DNA of 64,000 nt from Euleptes europaea. Lineage: Eukaryota; Chordata; Lepidosauria; Squamata; Sphaerodactylidae. Location: the NCBI RefSeq assembly GCF_029931775.1, contig NC_079323.1, positions 32,010,882 to 32,074,881 of the forward strand, in the 5' to 3' direction. Made by a program: the position numbers and the translations under genes. The notes beneath the pieces were generated by a model. It saw only the letters and a program-made list of their open reading frames with translations. It did not search any database and was not told the origin of the DNA. How positions within the stretch are numbered: the stretch's first letter is position 1; each line of letters opens with the position of its first letter. Shown piece by piece: positions 1-11,124 of the stretch.

Positions 1-117
1 TTTGCCGCTCACTAAATGCACATTTCCCCCATCCGAATTCTCAGAACTCTGCAAGGGGGCTCATTGTTGAGTTTTGAGAATTTGGATAGGGAAAATGTGC
101 ATCTAGAGAGCAGCAAA
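1..117. repeat. Small inverted-repeat element (foldback MITE)
   Basis: Bases 1-49 and 69-117 are imperfect reverse complements of each other, around 85 percent identical by eye, with a 19-base spacer. Both arms include AAATGCACATTT or its complement. The left end coincides with the window edge, so the true boundary is unknown. Confidence 0.6.
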
Positions 118-891
118 ACCAAGGCAAAACCTCCCGCGCATGAATGGCCAGAGAGAAGCGCAAAAGCAATCTTGGGTGGGGGGGGAGGAAGGGGGAGGCT
201 TCCTGAGGTAATGGGGGAGATAAGAAGGGAAATTCAGGGGGAGGTACAAGGGACAAGAGAACAAGGGGGCCGGCTTAGTTAATGGGCTGCATCAAAATTA
301 AACCAGTGTTTGCTTTTTCTCTCAGATGCCACACATTAAGAGGATTCTGTGGTAAAACAAATACACTAATAAAACATATTCTAGCTTAATCTCCAGTAGA
401 ATCTGATTTTGTCATAAAAAATTAAGTAACTCTCTAACTCCCATTGTTTTATATGACCTGTACGTACAATTACTCTTCGTAAAACGTTGGCATGAGGCTT
501 TGCCACCCAGAGTTCTCTAAATTAGGGTTTGTTATCGTGATGTATGAACATGACTGACAGCTATAGAAACATGAGAAGTATCTGGATGTTATTTGAGATC
601 ATTTTACAGTTTCAACAATTTACAGTTTTTCACCAGCTCATGTAGCTCTGAAAAAGTTAGCTTTTTTAAAACCTCTGAACCATTGCATCACCCTACAGTG
701 GTTTACTTGTTTATTTAAAGCATTTATAAGCCTGACTTTCTCCAAAGGAACTGGGACCCATGGCAAGTAACAGATTAGAAACCACGAAAATCACAGAAGG
801 TTTAAAATGCTGAACAGCAGAACCCACAGAAAGAAAATCCAAAAGAACTCCTGTTCCGAAGAACCAACAGACTACAAAAATTATAGAGCCC
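118..891. other. Unassigned sequence
   Basis: No coding signal or recognised repeat was seen. The first part is purine-rich with a G run near 178-186; the rest is AT-rich. The last part, before the SINE, belongs to an old LINE end that the SINE interrupts. Confidence 0.4.
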
Positions 892-903
892 TACTGGATC
901 AGA

Positions 904-1205
904 AGAGCCCCGTGGCGCAGAGTGGTAAGCTGCAGTACTGCAGTCCAAGCTCTGCTCACGACCTGAGTTCGATCTCGACGGAAGTCGGTTTCAGGTAGCC
1001 GGCTCAAGGTTGACTCAGCCTTCCATCCTTCCGAGGTCGGTAAAATAAGCACCCAGCCTGCTGCTGGGGGTAAAGGGAAGATGACTGGGGAAAGCAATGG
1101 CAAACCACCCCGTAAAACAAAATCTGCCTTGGAAACGTCGGGATGTGACGTCACCCCATGGGTCAGGATTGACCCGGTGCTTGCACAGGGGACCTTTACC
1201 TTTTT
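904..1205 (+). repeat. tRNA-derived SINE, family 1 (GTGGCGCAGAGTGGTAAG)
   Basis: A Pol III A box (GTGGCGCAGAGTGG) and B box (GAGTTCGATCTC) are present, followed by a conserved body. The body is shared with the copy at 23128-23427. A 12-bp target duplication, TACTGGATCAGA, lies at 892-903 and 1206-1217. The insertion splits an older LINE-tail sequence. Confidence 0.85.
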
Positions 1206-1206
1206 T

Positions 1207-1340
1207 ACTGGATCAGATAGATGGTCTATCTAGTCCAGCATTCTATTTCACACAGTGGCAACATGAAGTACAGTCAGCTGTTGTGAGAGAAGCAAGCAGG
1301 ACTGGGCAGGCCATAGCATCTCCTCATGCAGGACATCAGC
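1207..1340 (-). repeat. CR1-type LINE tail fragment
   Basis: The motif GGATCAG..GGTCTATCTAGTCCAGCAT..CACACAGTGGC matches the terminal part of the CR1-like copy at 48102-48835. It is old and short. Confidence 0.45.
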
Positions 1341-3101
1341 ATCCTACCTCATGCAAGAGATAATGGAAGATCAGTAGCAGAGGACCCTTCACAAGGCAGC
1401 TGGAGATGAAGGGGGACTGATGTGCAGGCACCACTGAAGCACAGACTGTGGGGCATTGCATCTCCTTAGACCTGCTAAGAAAGCCATTCAGGGATGCAAC
1501 CAAGACACTGGGAGCTGCCAATAACCCCCTGAGCCGGGTCACCCCTTTGTAGTAAGCTCTTGAGGCAACAGATGCTGGGTTTCCTTAGTGAGTTAGAGGA
1601 GACCATCTCCATAGCAGAAGCCCGGTTCAGAGGTTGCAAGAGCAGGTAGTGGAGTGGTTGGAACCTGTGTGTGTGAGAGAGAGGCACACATGATGACCGT
1701 AATGCATGACTCCATGGTGAAAGAGAAGATGGCACTTCAATCTGCTTCCCTTAGTCACTGGTAGAGAGGGTATGTAATGCACAAAGGAGGCAGTGGAGAA
1801 GGGGAATTGGCCAGCATCCCCAGTATTAGGAAAAGATCTTCTGGTGCTACTTGATCTGGGTCAAAGCACAGCAGGTTATGGGGGCACCTGCTGTTGAGGC
1901 AGCACTTGGGAGCACAGCCATCACCCGACCTACAAAGTTGGATAGCCCTGCTGGGACTTTAGGATAGAAATGTCTTGCTGAGCCTGAAAGCTCTTTCCAG
2001 GCTTCATGACCAACCTACAATGATCGTTCCCCCTCAACAATACAGAGCAAACATTGTGTGAAACACTCACTTTTTGAGAATAAGAATTCACAAGTTTTGA
2101 AAAAAATTCATTGGTTCTGCAATCTTTTGTAAAACATTGTAAAACATTTTGTACAATATTCAAATTTCACTGCAGCCATTAATGCTCATGACATCGACCC
2201 ACGTTCTTAGCTCTTGTCGCTTCCCATCATATGTAGTGATGTTGGTTCACATTTCACCATAACTACCCACTCTTCTTGCCTTGACCAGCATGATTCTCCT
2301 GTTGACTACCTCAGCTGCTTGTTGACAAACTACAAAGTGACTTATCTGCATCTTGGAATGAAAGAGACCACTACATTCTGAATTTTTAAGCAGCAGAAAT
2401 TTCCAAAAAGCCGTTGGAGAATCTTTGCCCATACGTGGAAATCTGAGGAAATTAGGGAAGTTTTATGTGAAGGAATGACAGGTCGTTAAAGGCAAATCAG
2501 CCACAGGCTCCAACAAGCAATTTTTCTTCCTGTTTTTCTGCTGCTGTTGCAAATGCAAATTTAATAAACATCTGTCTGCTTGGCTCTCTGTAGTGACAAA
2601 GTTTCCATGTCCCAAAATAGGGTCTTAATAGGCTAGAGCATCAGATATCAAACTTCAGCAGCTCTGAGATCCCATTTAGATTTTTTACAGTTTTCCACAG
2701 AGTTCTAAGACTTCTCCCTCTGTGGCATCTGCTCCATGCCAAATGGCTCCCTTTCAAAGTTCCCAGAAAGCCATGCCAGCCCTATAGAGGTCTCCATCCT
2801 CTTGTGTCCTCCTATATCAGCTGTACTTTAAAAGCAAGCTTAAGTTAAATGTTTGTGTTGCTGTAGAGGACCTACAACATCAGGTCTCAGAGGGTAGCTA
2901 GTTCTATAGGGTCACAACTCAAAAGGCCTTGACCCAAGTTCTAACCAATCTCATCCTTTGATCATAAAGGACTTTGCACCAAACTGCAACAATCTTCTTT
3001 ATTGGTTAAAAACCTCTATCCAGAGGCTGGCTGGACAGGTGTGGGGAGGTGCCTGAAAAACACTTCCAGAGCTGCTGACAGGAATACAAGAAGACTAGTG
3101 T
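1341..3101. other. Unassigned sequence
   Basis: No exon, RNA gene or clear repeat family was recognised. The short open frames here show no conserved motif. Confidence 0.4.
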
Positions 3102-3303
3102 TAGGATTGCCAACGCTGGCCTGAAAAATTCCTGGAGATTTGAGAGAGGAGCCTGTGGAGGGAGGAATTTGGAGAGGGGTTTCACCTAAAACCTCTGGTA
3201 CACCATAAAGTCAGCCTTCTAAAGCTGCCATTTTCTCTGTAGTCTGGAGATCAGTTGTAATTCTGGAAGAACTCCAGGCTCCACTTGAAGGTTGGCAAAC
3301 CTA
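3102..3303. mobile_element. Short non-autonomous hAT-type element, older family
   Basis: Ends TAGGATTGCCAA and TTGGCAAACCTA are inverted. Flanking 8-mers ACTAGTGT and ACTAGCAT agree at six positions, as expected for an aged 8-bp hAT target duplication. Confidence 0.65.
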
Positions 3304-3443
3304 ACTAGCATCACCCAAAATCTGAACCTCCAGGATTCCATTGAAAACTGATATTGTCTATGGAAGCAGTGCTAACTCTGTATCTCTGTGATAGAATCCT
3401 TTGCATTAGAAAACAGTGAAAACCAGCTCAATTTTATATCTCA

Positions 3444-3692
3444 AGAAGAAGAAGAGTAGGTTTTTATACTCTGCTTTTCTCTACCTGAAGGAGTCTCAAA
3501 GCGGCTTACAATCACATTCCTTTCCTCTCCCCACAACAGGCACCTTGAGAGGTAGGTGGGACTGAGAGCGTTCTGAGAGAACTATGAGTGGCCCAAGGTC
3601 ACCCAGCAGGCTTCTTGTGGAGGAGTGGGGAGTTGAACCTGCTTCTCCAGATTAGAGTCTGCCGCTCTTAACCACTACACCACACTGGCTCT
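3444..3692 (-). repeat. tRNA-derived SINE, family 2 (GTGTAGTGGTTAAGAG), reverse copy
   Basis: Read on the minus strand it starts GAGCCAGTGTGGTGTAGTGG, carries a B-box-like GGTTCAACTCCCC and ends in an AAGAAGAAG-type tail complement. The same family occurs at 10891, 13965, 37688, 38469, 43030 and 45449. Confidence 0.8.
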
Positions 3693-3891
3693 CAAGTACA
3701 TACTTCGTTGGTACCATCACTTGGCCAATTAGAGTTCATAGGGATGAGCTATCAGACCCTGGTCACCCCTCTGGTCATTTTCTGGCTAGTGGTTGGAGGT
3801 GAACAGGAAGCTAAGTGACTGTGGGTGTTGGCAGCTGTATGCATGCCCACCCTTTGAGAGAAGTGAAAGGCAATTCCACCTCTCCCCTTGA

Positions 3892-4095
3892 TAGGGTTGC
3901 CAACCTTCAGGTACTAGCTGGAGATCTCCTGCTATTACAACTGATCTCCAGCCGATAGAGATCACCAGGAGAAAATGGCTGCCTTGGCAATTGGACTCTA
4001 TGGCATTTAAGCCCCTCCCCTCCCCAAACTCCACCCTCCTCAGGCTCCGCCCAAAAAGTCTCCAGATATTTCCCAACCCAGAACTGGCAACCCTA
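3892..4095. mobile_element. hAT-type MITE, TAGGGTTGCC family
   Basis: Terminal inverted repeats are TAGGGTTGCC and GGCAACCCTA. A perfect 8-bp target duplication, CCCCTTGA, lies at 3884-3891 and 4096-4103. The body is about 204 bases with no coding capacity. This copy shows the family boundaries most clearly. Confidence 0.88.
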
Positions 4096-4388
4096 CCCCT
4101 TGAAGTGGAGAGTCCTTGTCAACATTTCTATAAAAACTGAGGCGGTTCCCTTTTCACATTAGCTGGATGTGTATGAGAAGGGCCTGCCTTGTGTCCTTAC
4201 AAAGGATTCATGGAGTGCATAGACTGAGGACCCTCAGGGACCAACAGGGACCCCAAAATCCCCAGTTTGAGAAAAACTGCTGCAGAGGAAGGCTGCTTTT
4301 TCGTCATGCCCTCCAATCTCTGAACTTGCAGCTAAAATGAGACAATGCATTTTTACATGAGTCAGGGCTGGGATCTCCACCGAGAGCG

Positions 4389-4650
4389 TAGGGTTGCCAG
4401 GTCCCTCTTCGCCACTGGACGGAAGTTTTTGGGGTGGAGCCTGAGGAGGGCAGGGTTTGGGGAGGGGAGGGACTTCAATGCCATAGAGTCCAATTGCCAA
4501 AGCGGCCATTTTCTCCAGGTGAACTGATCTCTATCAGTTGGAGATCAGTTGTAATAGCTGGAGATCTCCAGGTGAACTGATCTCTATTGACTGAAGATCA
4601 GTTATAATAGCGAGAGATCTCCAGCTAGTACCTGGAGGTTGGCAACCCTA
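4389..4650. mobile_element. hAT-type MITE with an internal duplication
   Basis: It has the same ends as the copy at 3892 but is about 58 bases longer. The stretch CTCCAGGTGAACTGATCTCT and what follows it is repeated in tandem near 4514 and 4568. Flanking 8-mers do not match, so the copy has been rearranged or has lost its duplication. Confidence 0.75.
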
Positions 4651-5385
4651 GGGCTGTGCTTGTACTGCATGCATAACATGCAGCACTCCAAGGTGGCAAA
4701 CAACACCCACAGCCCCACTAGGGCTTGGGAAAACAGCAGTGGGGGAGGCTGAAGGGGGCTTGTTCCCCTGCACTGTGGCCCTGATCCAAATTGTGCCTTG
4801 TGGCACTTCAGGGAAGAATTTAATCCAGAGCTTTCATCTAGGTCAGCCTGAAAGTGGGAGAAGAAGAGAGCAAGAGAGATGAGCGTACACGTGTTGCAGT
4901 GTTCTCCTTTTGTTGTGGAACCTTTTTCATCCTCAGCCAGGGCCTTTCTGGATGGAGATTTCCTTTTTTCCCTTCCACCCCCACAATAATGTAAACACAG
5001 TTCTGAAAATGATCTGTATAAATAGAATTTAATAGGCTTTTTGACATTGCAGGAGACAAGGAAAAAATGAGAGAATAAGCCCTGTCTTTTTATCTAGCTC
5101 AGTTCTTGATTAGCTGGAGGGTATCTTTTTTAAATCCAAAGAAAATATTATTGCAAAATGTAATATGTTTTCTGGTTGCTTGGGGATGCTGCTTTATAAA
5201 CTGAAGACATTCTTAGATATCCTTATTTATACAAGCACATGTACTCTTACAGCCATAGATGCAGAGTCATTCCTTCATTTTTGATACTGCTGTAGATAGA
5301 GCACCAAGAAGACCTTGATAACCAAGAGAGATGACCATCTCAGAGTGCTCCCCCATCCTAAGAGCAAAGCACTTAGTGCTAAACC
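4651..5385. other. Unassigned sequence
   Basis: Nothing coding or repetitive was recognised. Confidence 0.35.
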
Positions 5386-6000
5386 TAGGGTTGCCAACTC
5401 TGGGTTGGTAAATTCTTGGAGATTTTGGGGGCAGAGCTTAGGGAAGGCAGAGTTTGGGGAGGAATGGGAGCTCAGCAGCATATAATGCCATAGAGTTCAC
5501 CCTTCAAGGTAGGGGAGGGGCTGTGGCTCAGTGGTAGAGCATCTGCTTGATATGCAGAAGGTCCCAGGTTCAATCCCTGGCATCTCCAGTAAAAGGGACT
5601 AGGCAAGTAGGTGATGTGAATAGACCCCTACTGGAGACCCTGGAGAGCCGCTGCCAGTCTGAGTAGACAATACTGACTTTGATGGACCAAGGGTCCAATT
5701 CAGTATAAGGCAGCTTCACAGTGTTCATATGTTTATCCAGGGGAAGTGATCTCTGTCATCTGAAGATCAGTTGCAATTCTGGGAGATCGCCAGACCTAGG
5801 GTTGCCAGTCCCTCCTTGCCATTGATGGGGGATAGGGTTGCCAGATCCAAGTTGGGAAACTCCTGGAGATTTGGGGATAGAGCCTGGGGAGGACAGGGAC
5901 CTCAATGGGGTACAATGCCATAGAGTTCCCCCTCCAAAGTATCCATTTTCCCCAGGGAAACTGATCTCTGTATAGTCTGGAGATGAGCTGTAATTCCAGG
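5386..6000. mobile_element. Two older hAT-type MITE copies, the first split by a SINE
   Basis: The first copy starts CTAGGGTTGCCAACTCTGGG at about 5385 and resumes after the SINE at about 5738 with TCCAGGGGAAGTGATCTCTG. The second starts near 5834 with TAGGGTTGCCAGATCC. Both share the older body (GGAGATTTGGGG, AATGCCATAGAGTTC). Confidence 0.65.
5517..5734 (+). repeat. tRNA-Ala-like SINE, family 3
   Basis: The first 72 bases fold as a tRNA: GGGGCTGTGGCTCAGTGG, an anticodon arm, then GGTTCAATCCCTGGCATC. The body ends TTCATATGTT. Copies at 32692 and (reversed) 59070 are alike. The anticodon loop in the 32692 copy reads TTGGCAT, a tRNA-Ala(GGC) loop. It is inserted into a hAT-type element. Confidence 0.85.
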
Positions 6001-6888
6001 CCCCACCAAATTACATGTGATGTGTGCCCCCCATGACAGGATTGTAACTGGCGGGGATGGGTAGTGGGCTTTGGGTTTTAATTGGAGCAGCAATTTCTTA
6101 ATGCATTTTTTAAAAAAACTCAATAAACAAACAAAATTAGGGTGTAAGTAATTTGCTTTCTGGGCAACCTGGTTTTATTCATTTATTTACAGCCTATCTT
6201 TCTCACTGACACTCAAGCAGGTGACACAATATAAATCATGTAATCAGACAGTATGAGACATCCAATGCACTAAGAGTAAAATTAGAAAGATTAGAAAAAC
6301 AATGCAAAAAAGTAAAAAGTAAAAGCTAGTTAAAAGGGAGGTGGAGAGACCAGGATATGTGACACTGGCATTAAAACCCTTCAATCACAACAAGGTAATA
6401 AAAGAGAATTGTGCAGACAGGACACTCTTCATACAGTGTATCCTCCCATCATGGCTGGCTTAAGGAGGGATGTGTGTATTAGGGCTGTTGAATTTAAAAA
6501 AATTCAGTATAGTTCGGATTCGGCTGAATTCGGCCCGTTTAGATTCGGGATATGCTGAAGTCCGAACTCCCCCACTTCGGGTCCGTGCAATTCGGCGGGA
6601 ATTCAAAGTTCGGGGAAAAAATTCGGCTGAATAAAGCCATTAAAAATACAACCGCGCCTTTCCACGGCTCTGGGGGGCATTTATGGGGGTAGAGGTCCCA
6701 AACTTTCAGCGGAGCTTCAAAGGACCCTTCTTGCCAGACCCCCCAAGTTGTGTAAAGATTGGGTCGGGGGGGCTGAGATATGGGCCCCGAAAGGGGTCCC
6801 CCCACCCTTAATGTGCATCTCTGAGCAGAGCTTGCCGCCCACGCACAAAGCTCCCAGCCCCCACAAACAGCTGATGAGAGCAAGGGTG

Positions 6889-7180
6889 GGGCAGGTGCTA
6901 AGAAGTTTGCAAAGCAACAGAACTGCAAAACAACACTGCAAAGCAACAGAACTGCAAAGCAACACCTTTGCAAACATGCAAAGGGCGGGGCAGGTGCTAA
7001 GAAGTTTGCAAAGCAACAGAACTGCAAAGCAACACTGCAAAGCAACACAACTGCAAAGCAACACCTTTGCAAACATGCAAAGGGTGGGGCAGGTGCTAGG
7101 AAGTTTGCAAAGCAACACAACTACAAAGCAACACTGCAAAGCAACACAATTGCAAAGCAACACCTGACACCTGGGAGTTT
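6889..7180. repeat. Tandem array, 99-bp unit, about 3 copies
   Basis: GCAGGTGCTA recurs at 6891, 6990 and 7089, a spacing of 99. Each unit contains shorter repeats of GCAAAGCAACA. The array lies inside the hAT-type element. Confidence 0.85.
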
Positions 7181-7689
7181 GCAAACCATGGAAAGGGACA
7201 GAGGCAGCTAGCTATGCATAATGAGCAGGAGGGGTGGAATTTCCCCTTTTGCATGGGACTCAGGACCAGGCAAATGCATTCTTTAAGTCACCATTTGAAA
7301 ACCAGTTTTAGCAAGCATCAAAATAGACCTAACCGTCGTATGAATGAGGGAAAACCTGAAGAGGACATACAACTGAAGCCCCCCCTCAAACCAGGGAGAG
7401 AGAGACTGGGCACACACACACCCCAGGCAGAACAGGCGAAAGCCCCCTTTGGCTTCCCCCACCCACCCACAGAAACTGCTCCCTCCCCACACACACACAC
7501 ACAGACTCTGCTTCCCCCCCCCCACACACACACACAGGAGAAAAAGTATAGATTAAAGCCCCCAAAGGGGTCTTACTGTGGCTGTCTTCTGTTTCATCAG
7601 GAGGGGTGGGAGGAGGACTGGGTAATCCAAGACGATTCCATGTAAGCACAAGACGTTTTGCTCTGGAGATGCATACAGGATCGGGTGAT

Positions 7690-8300
7690 CCATTCATCCC
7701 AATAGGGAAAAGGGAAAAGGGGAATGCCCATATCTCGGGGTCTCCTGACCCAATGTTTACAAAACTTTGGGGGTCTCTTAAGAAGGCTTGTCTGAAGCTC
7801 CGCTGAAAGTATGGGGTCTGTACCCCCAAAAATGCACCACCTGCAGCCACGGAAAGAGAAAAGGGAGGAGCCGATATTTCTGCCCCCACTGAACCCATCT
7901 TTACAAAACTTGGGGGTCTCTTAAGAAGGCGCGTCTGAAGATATCCTGAAGGTTTGGGGGCTGCACCCCCAAAAAATTGCCCCCTGCAGCCACGGAAATG
8001 GAAAAGGGGGGAGGGAAAAGGAGTGGAGCCCATATCTCGGGAGCCCCTGACCCAAAGTCTACAAAAGTTGGGGGGTCTCTTAACAAGGCTCGTCTAAAGC
8101 TCCGCTGAAAGTTTGGGGTCTGTACCCCCAAAAATGCGCCCCCTGCAGCCACGGAAAGAGAAAAGAGGGGAGCCCATATCTCGGGACCCCCTGACCCAAT
8201 GTTTACAAAACTTCTGGGGTCTCTTAAGAAGGCTTGTCTGAAGCTCCACTGAAAGTTTGGGGTCTGTACCCCCCAAAAATGCGCCCCCTGCAGCCACGGA
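7690..8300. repeat. Tandem array, 140-160-bp unit, about 4 copies
   Basis: GCAGCCACGGAAA recurs near 7847, 7987, 8146 and 8292. Each is preceded by GTACCCCCAAAAAT-like and CTTAAGAAGGC-like blocks. Copies differ by small changes. The array is part of the same hAT-type element. Confidence 0.8.
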
Positions 8301-8706
8301 AAGGAGCGAATGTGCACAAGCACCCACACACACACACACGAGGATTTCTTTCACTCTCTCTCTCTCCCCGGCCCCGCTGCGCAGCAGCTGATTCCTCCAG
8401 TACTCAATCCTGACTGATTGGCCAGAAGAAGACCCAGCTTGGCCACCGATTGGCCGGGGGAGAAGAATGCTGCTTACTGAAGGCCCCGAATTTGCCAGAT
8501 TTATTCGTGAACTCCCGAACTCGCTGAATTCGGCTCCCCCGGTTTCCCGCCATTTTTTAGTTCGGTTCGTCCCGAACTAAAAACTGCCGAATCAGGGGCA
8601 ATTCGGCTGTTTTTCCGGTTCGGGCCGAACCGAATCGACAGCCCTAGTGTGTATGCTACAGGTCACAGTTCAGGGGATCAGTAAAGTTGCATTACTACTG
8701 CTAAAG

Positions 8707-8909
8707 TAGGGTTGCCAGGTCCCTCTTCACACCGGCGGGAGGTTTTTGGGGTGGAGCCTGAGGAGGGCGGGGTTTGGGGAGAGACTTCAATGCCATAGAG
8801 TCCAATGGACAAAGCAGCCATTTTCTCCAGGTGATCGGATCTCTATCGGCTGGAGATCAGTTGTAATAGCAGGAGATCTCCAGCTATTACCTGGAGGTTG
8901 GCAACCCTA
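8707..8909. mobile_element. hAT-type MITE, TAGGGTTGCC family
   Basis: Ends are TAGGGTTGCC and GGCAACCCTA. The flanking 8-mers TGCTAAAG and CGCTAAAG match at seven positions. Body as in the copy at 3892. Confidence 0.85.
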
Positions 8910-9074
8910 CGCTAAAGGCACGCACACACAATAATAGCAAGGTTTTTTCCCCTATGAGCTATATCCTACACGTAGGGGCTAGGTCTGTCACTATAGCAGG
9001 AGACTTCCTTTTGCATTGGATTGAAGGGGGCTTGCTAGCATTGCCATTTGTGGTGCAAAACTGGAAGTAACATC

Positions 9075-9325
9075 ATTAGATTGGGGCTAAATTCTAGGAT
9101 TATTATGAGAAGGCAAAAGTCACTGGAAATGACAATAAGGCTAGGAAATGTTGAGGGCAGCAGGAAAAGAGGAAGACCCAGCAAGACATGGACTGACTCA
9201 GTAAAGGAAGCCACAGCCCTCAATTTGCAAGATCTGAGCAAGGCTGTCAAAGATAGGATATTTTGGAGGACTTTGATTCATAGGGTCACCATGAGTCGGA
9301 AGCAACTTGACAGCACTTAACACAC
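9075..9325 (+). repeat. BovB/RTE-like LINE, C-terminal fragment
   Basis: Translated residues LGNVEGSRKRGRPSKTW, DRIFWRTLIHRVTMSR match the C terminus of BovB-type ORF2. The sequence GTCACCATGAGTCGGAAGCA at 9287-9306 followed by an ACA-rich tail is the usual BovB 3' end. It is 5'-truncated and not a host gene. Confidence 0.7.
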
Positions 9326-9329
9326 AACA

Positions 9330-10890
9330 CACATATTCTAGGATTGGGTAAATCCTAGATCATCACCCTGATACAATGACATCACTTCTGGTTTTGTACC
9401 AAAAGTGACAGTAGTACATCAGCATGACACTAGGAAGCCTATTGCGGTCCCCCACATTTCTCCCAGAGTGTTGCCCTTTCCCTTTAACTGCTCGGTTTAC
9501 CAGGCTAGAATCTCCTCGGTGGTACAAATATGCTGCCCCCATTTCATGGTAATTAAATGGCTTTTTAGGTGCATTGGTGGTACAGTGCAATGTACCAAGA
9601 AGAGTGCTGGACTATGGCTGCAGAAATGCCGCCCAGATCCCCTCAATGCCATATTCTCTTTCAGTCAAGCCTTCCCGCACATTGTTGCTGAGAGGATAAA
9701 ATGGGAGAGGGGCCATGCATGATATCCTGAGCTCTTTGCAGAATCAGTGAGATACAAATTCGTGATCCTTTAATTTCAACACATAAAATATTAAAACTGG
9801 AACCCTTTCTCCTATCTGAAAGTTGTCAAAGATCATCATTAATGGCTAGCCTCTGAAATCTTCAAATGGGATAAAAACAAAGTAGTTAGAGGAAGCCATA
9901 ATGCGTTTTCTATTGATTCACACAGAAACAAAACTGTGTAAAATCAAGGAGGAGGAAACTTTTGGAAAAGAATGAATATTACCCCTCCCCACCAAAAAAA
10001 CTGCACATCTTTAAACATTAGGGAGATTCATTACTTCAGAAACAGCCCCTTTCAAGCTTGACTTCCCTTTCCCCACTCTGACCTTGGAAAGACCCAAGAG
10101 GTATTTAAGGCATAACAAAAGCACCTAAGAAAGACATATAGACCAAGAATTCTCCCCCCTTTTGGGGGGGGGAGGGAGAGCGGGAACATACCAGTTTATT
10201 GGTCTGTTCAAGTTCAGCAACTATTGATACAATGGCTTCATGACGCAGACTATGGCTTGCCCCAAATGCTCTGAAATTGTGTAATTTATCATACTTAACC
10301 CAGGGGAAAAGAAGAGCCCTTGGTATGCCCTTCCCTTCTAAGAAATTCCTACCATAATGGATTATGATTATTTCTCAGGTATTAATCATACTTCTGGCTT
10401 TACCCATTTTTCTTTTATGAGAATAGAAAAGAGGAATAATGTGTACCTTATACTAGATCTTGCCTGTTGATTCTGTTTTTGCAATCACAGATCTCAGTGA
10501 CATCATGGGACTGACAATCTTTGTATTGCTTACTGAAATGGGACATTCTGAACATTTTATCACTAGTGTAGACGTTCACGCACACATTTATAATATCTGT
10601 GCATGAAATGTTAAATGCTGGAGAGGGGAGAAGAATTTTAAAGAGAATATTTCTGATACTCTTCTACCATGTTACTGAATTACAAGAACCTTCTTTACTG
10701 AGTTAGCTTGCTATTTATTCTCTCAGCCACTTGTTCCTGTAACATTAAACAAGCATTTAAAGTATTTAAGAACTTAAAACATATAAAGTGTTCTGCAAGG
10801 GCCCGTTTTGGTTTGGGAAAATGGTATGGAGGTCAGAAGGAGCCCCTTGTCCCCCCACACCACAGCCCCAATCTGTATCCGATCCCTGTG
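9330..10890. other. Mostly unassigned sequence with a decayed SINE-like stretch
   Basis: Bases about 9565-9760 resemble a worn tRNA-type SINE (AAGAGTGCTGGACTATGGCT, then GGATAAAATGGGAGAG). The rest, including a G/C run near 10155, shows no coding signal. Confidence 0.35.
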
Positions 10891-11124
10891 GCCAGCGTGG
10901 TGTAGTGGTTAAGAGTGGTGGTTTGAACTCTGATCTGGAGAACCGGGTTTGTTTCCCCACCCTTACACATGAAGCCTGCTGGATAACCTTGGGCTAGTCA
11001 CTCTCAGCCCCACCTACCTCACAGGGTATCTGTTGTGGGGAGGAGAAGGCGATTGTAAGCCACTTTGATTCTTCCTTAAGCAGTAGAGAAAGTTGGCATA
11101 TAAAAAACCAGCTCTTCTTCTTTT
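10891..11124 (+). repeat. tRNA-derived SINE, family 2
   Basis: Starts GCCAGCGTGGTGTAGTGGTT, has CACCTACCTCACAGGGTATC and ends in CTCTTCTTCTTTT. A complete-looking copy. Confidence 0.8.

Larger units (their letters stand above)
6480..8646. mobile_element. 2.2-kb non-autonomous hAT-type element with two internal tandem arrays
   Basis: The ends TAGGGCTGT and ACAGCCCTA are inverted and continue into ATTCGG-rich subterminal repeats (ATTCGGCTGAA on one side, CGGTTCGGGCCGAACC on the other). A perfect 8-bp target duplication, GTGTGTAT, lies at 6472-6479 and 8647-8654, the hAT hallmark. Inside are a 99-bp tandem array (6889-7180) and a 140-160-bp array (7690-8300), plus CA-rich microsatellites at 7485-7535 and 8322-8340. 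No transposase is visible. Open frames on both strands come from the arrays and are not genes. Confidence 0.87.

Noticed and set aside
5517-5588. A tRNA gene (also 32692-32765 and 59205-59273)
   Set aside because: Each tRNA-like head continues into the same SINE body, and there are three copies in the window; these are SINE promoters.
6539-8335. Several open frames of 140-215 codons on both strands between 6.5 and 8.3 kb
   Set aside because: They run through the tandem arrays of a hAT-type element; the repeated peptide blocks mirror the DNA units and no domain is present.
9048-9320. A 90-codon open frame as a small host gene
   Set aside because: The peptide matches the C terminus of BovB-type LINE ORF2 and is followed by the typical LINE 3' end.
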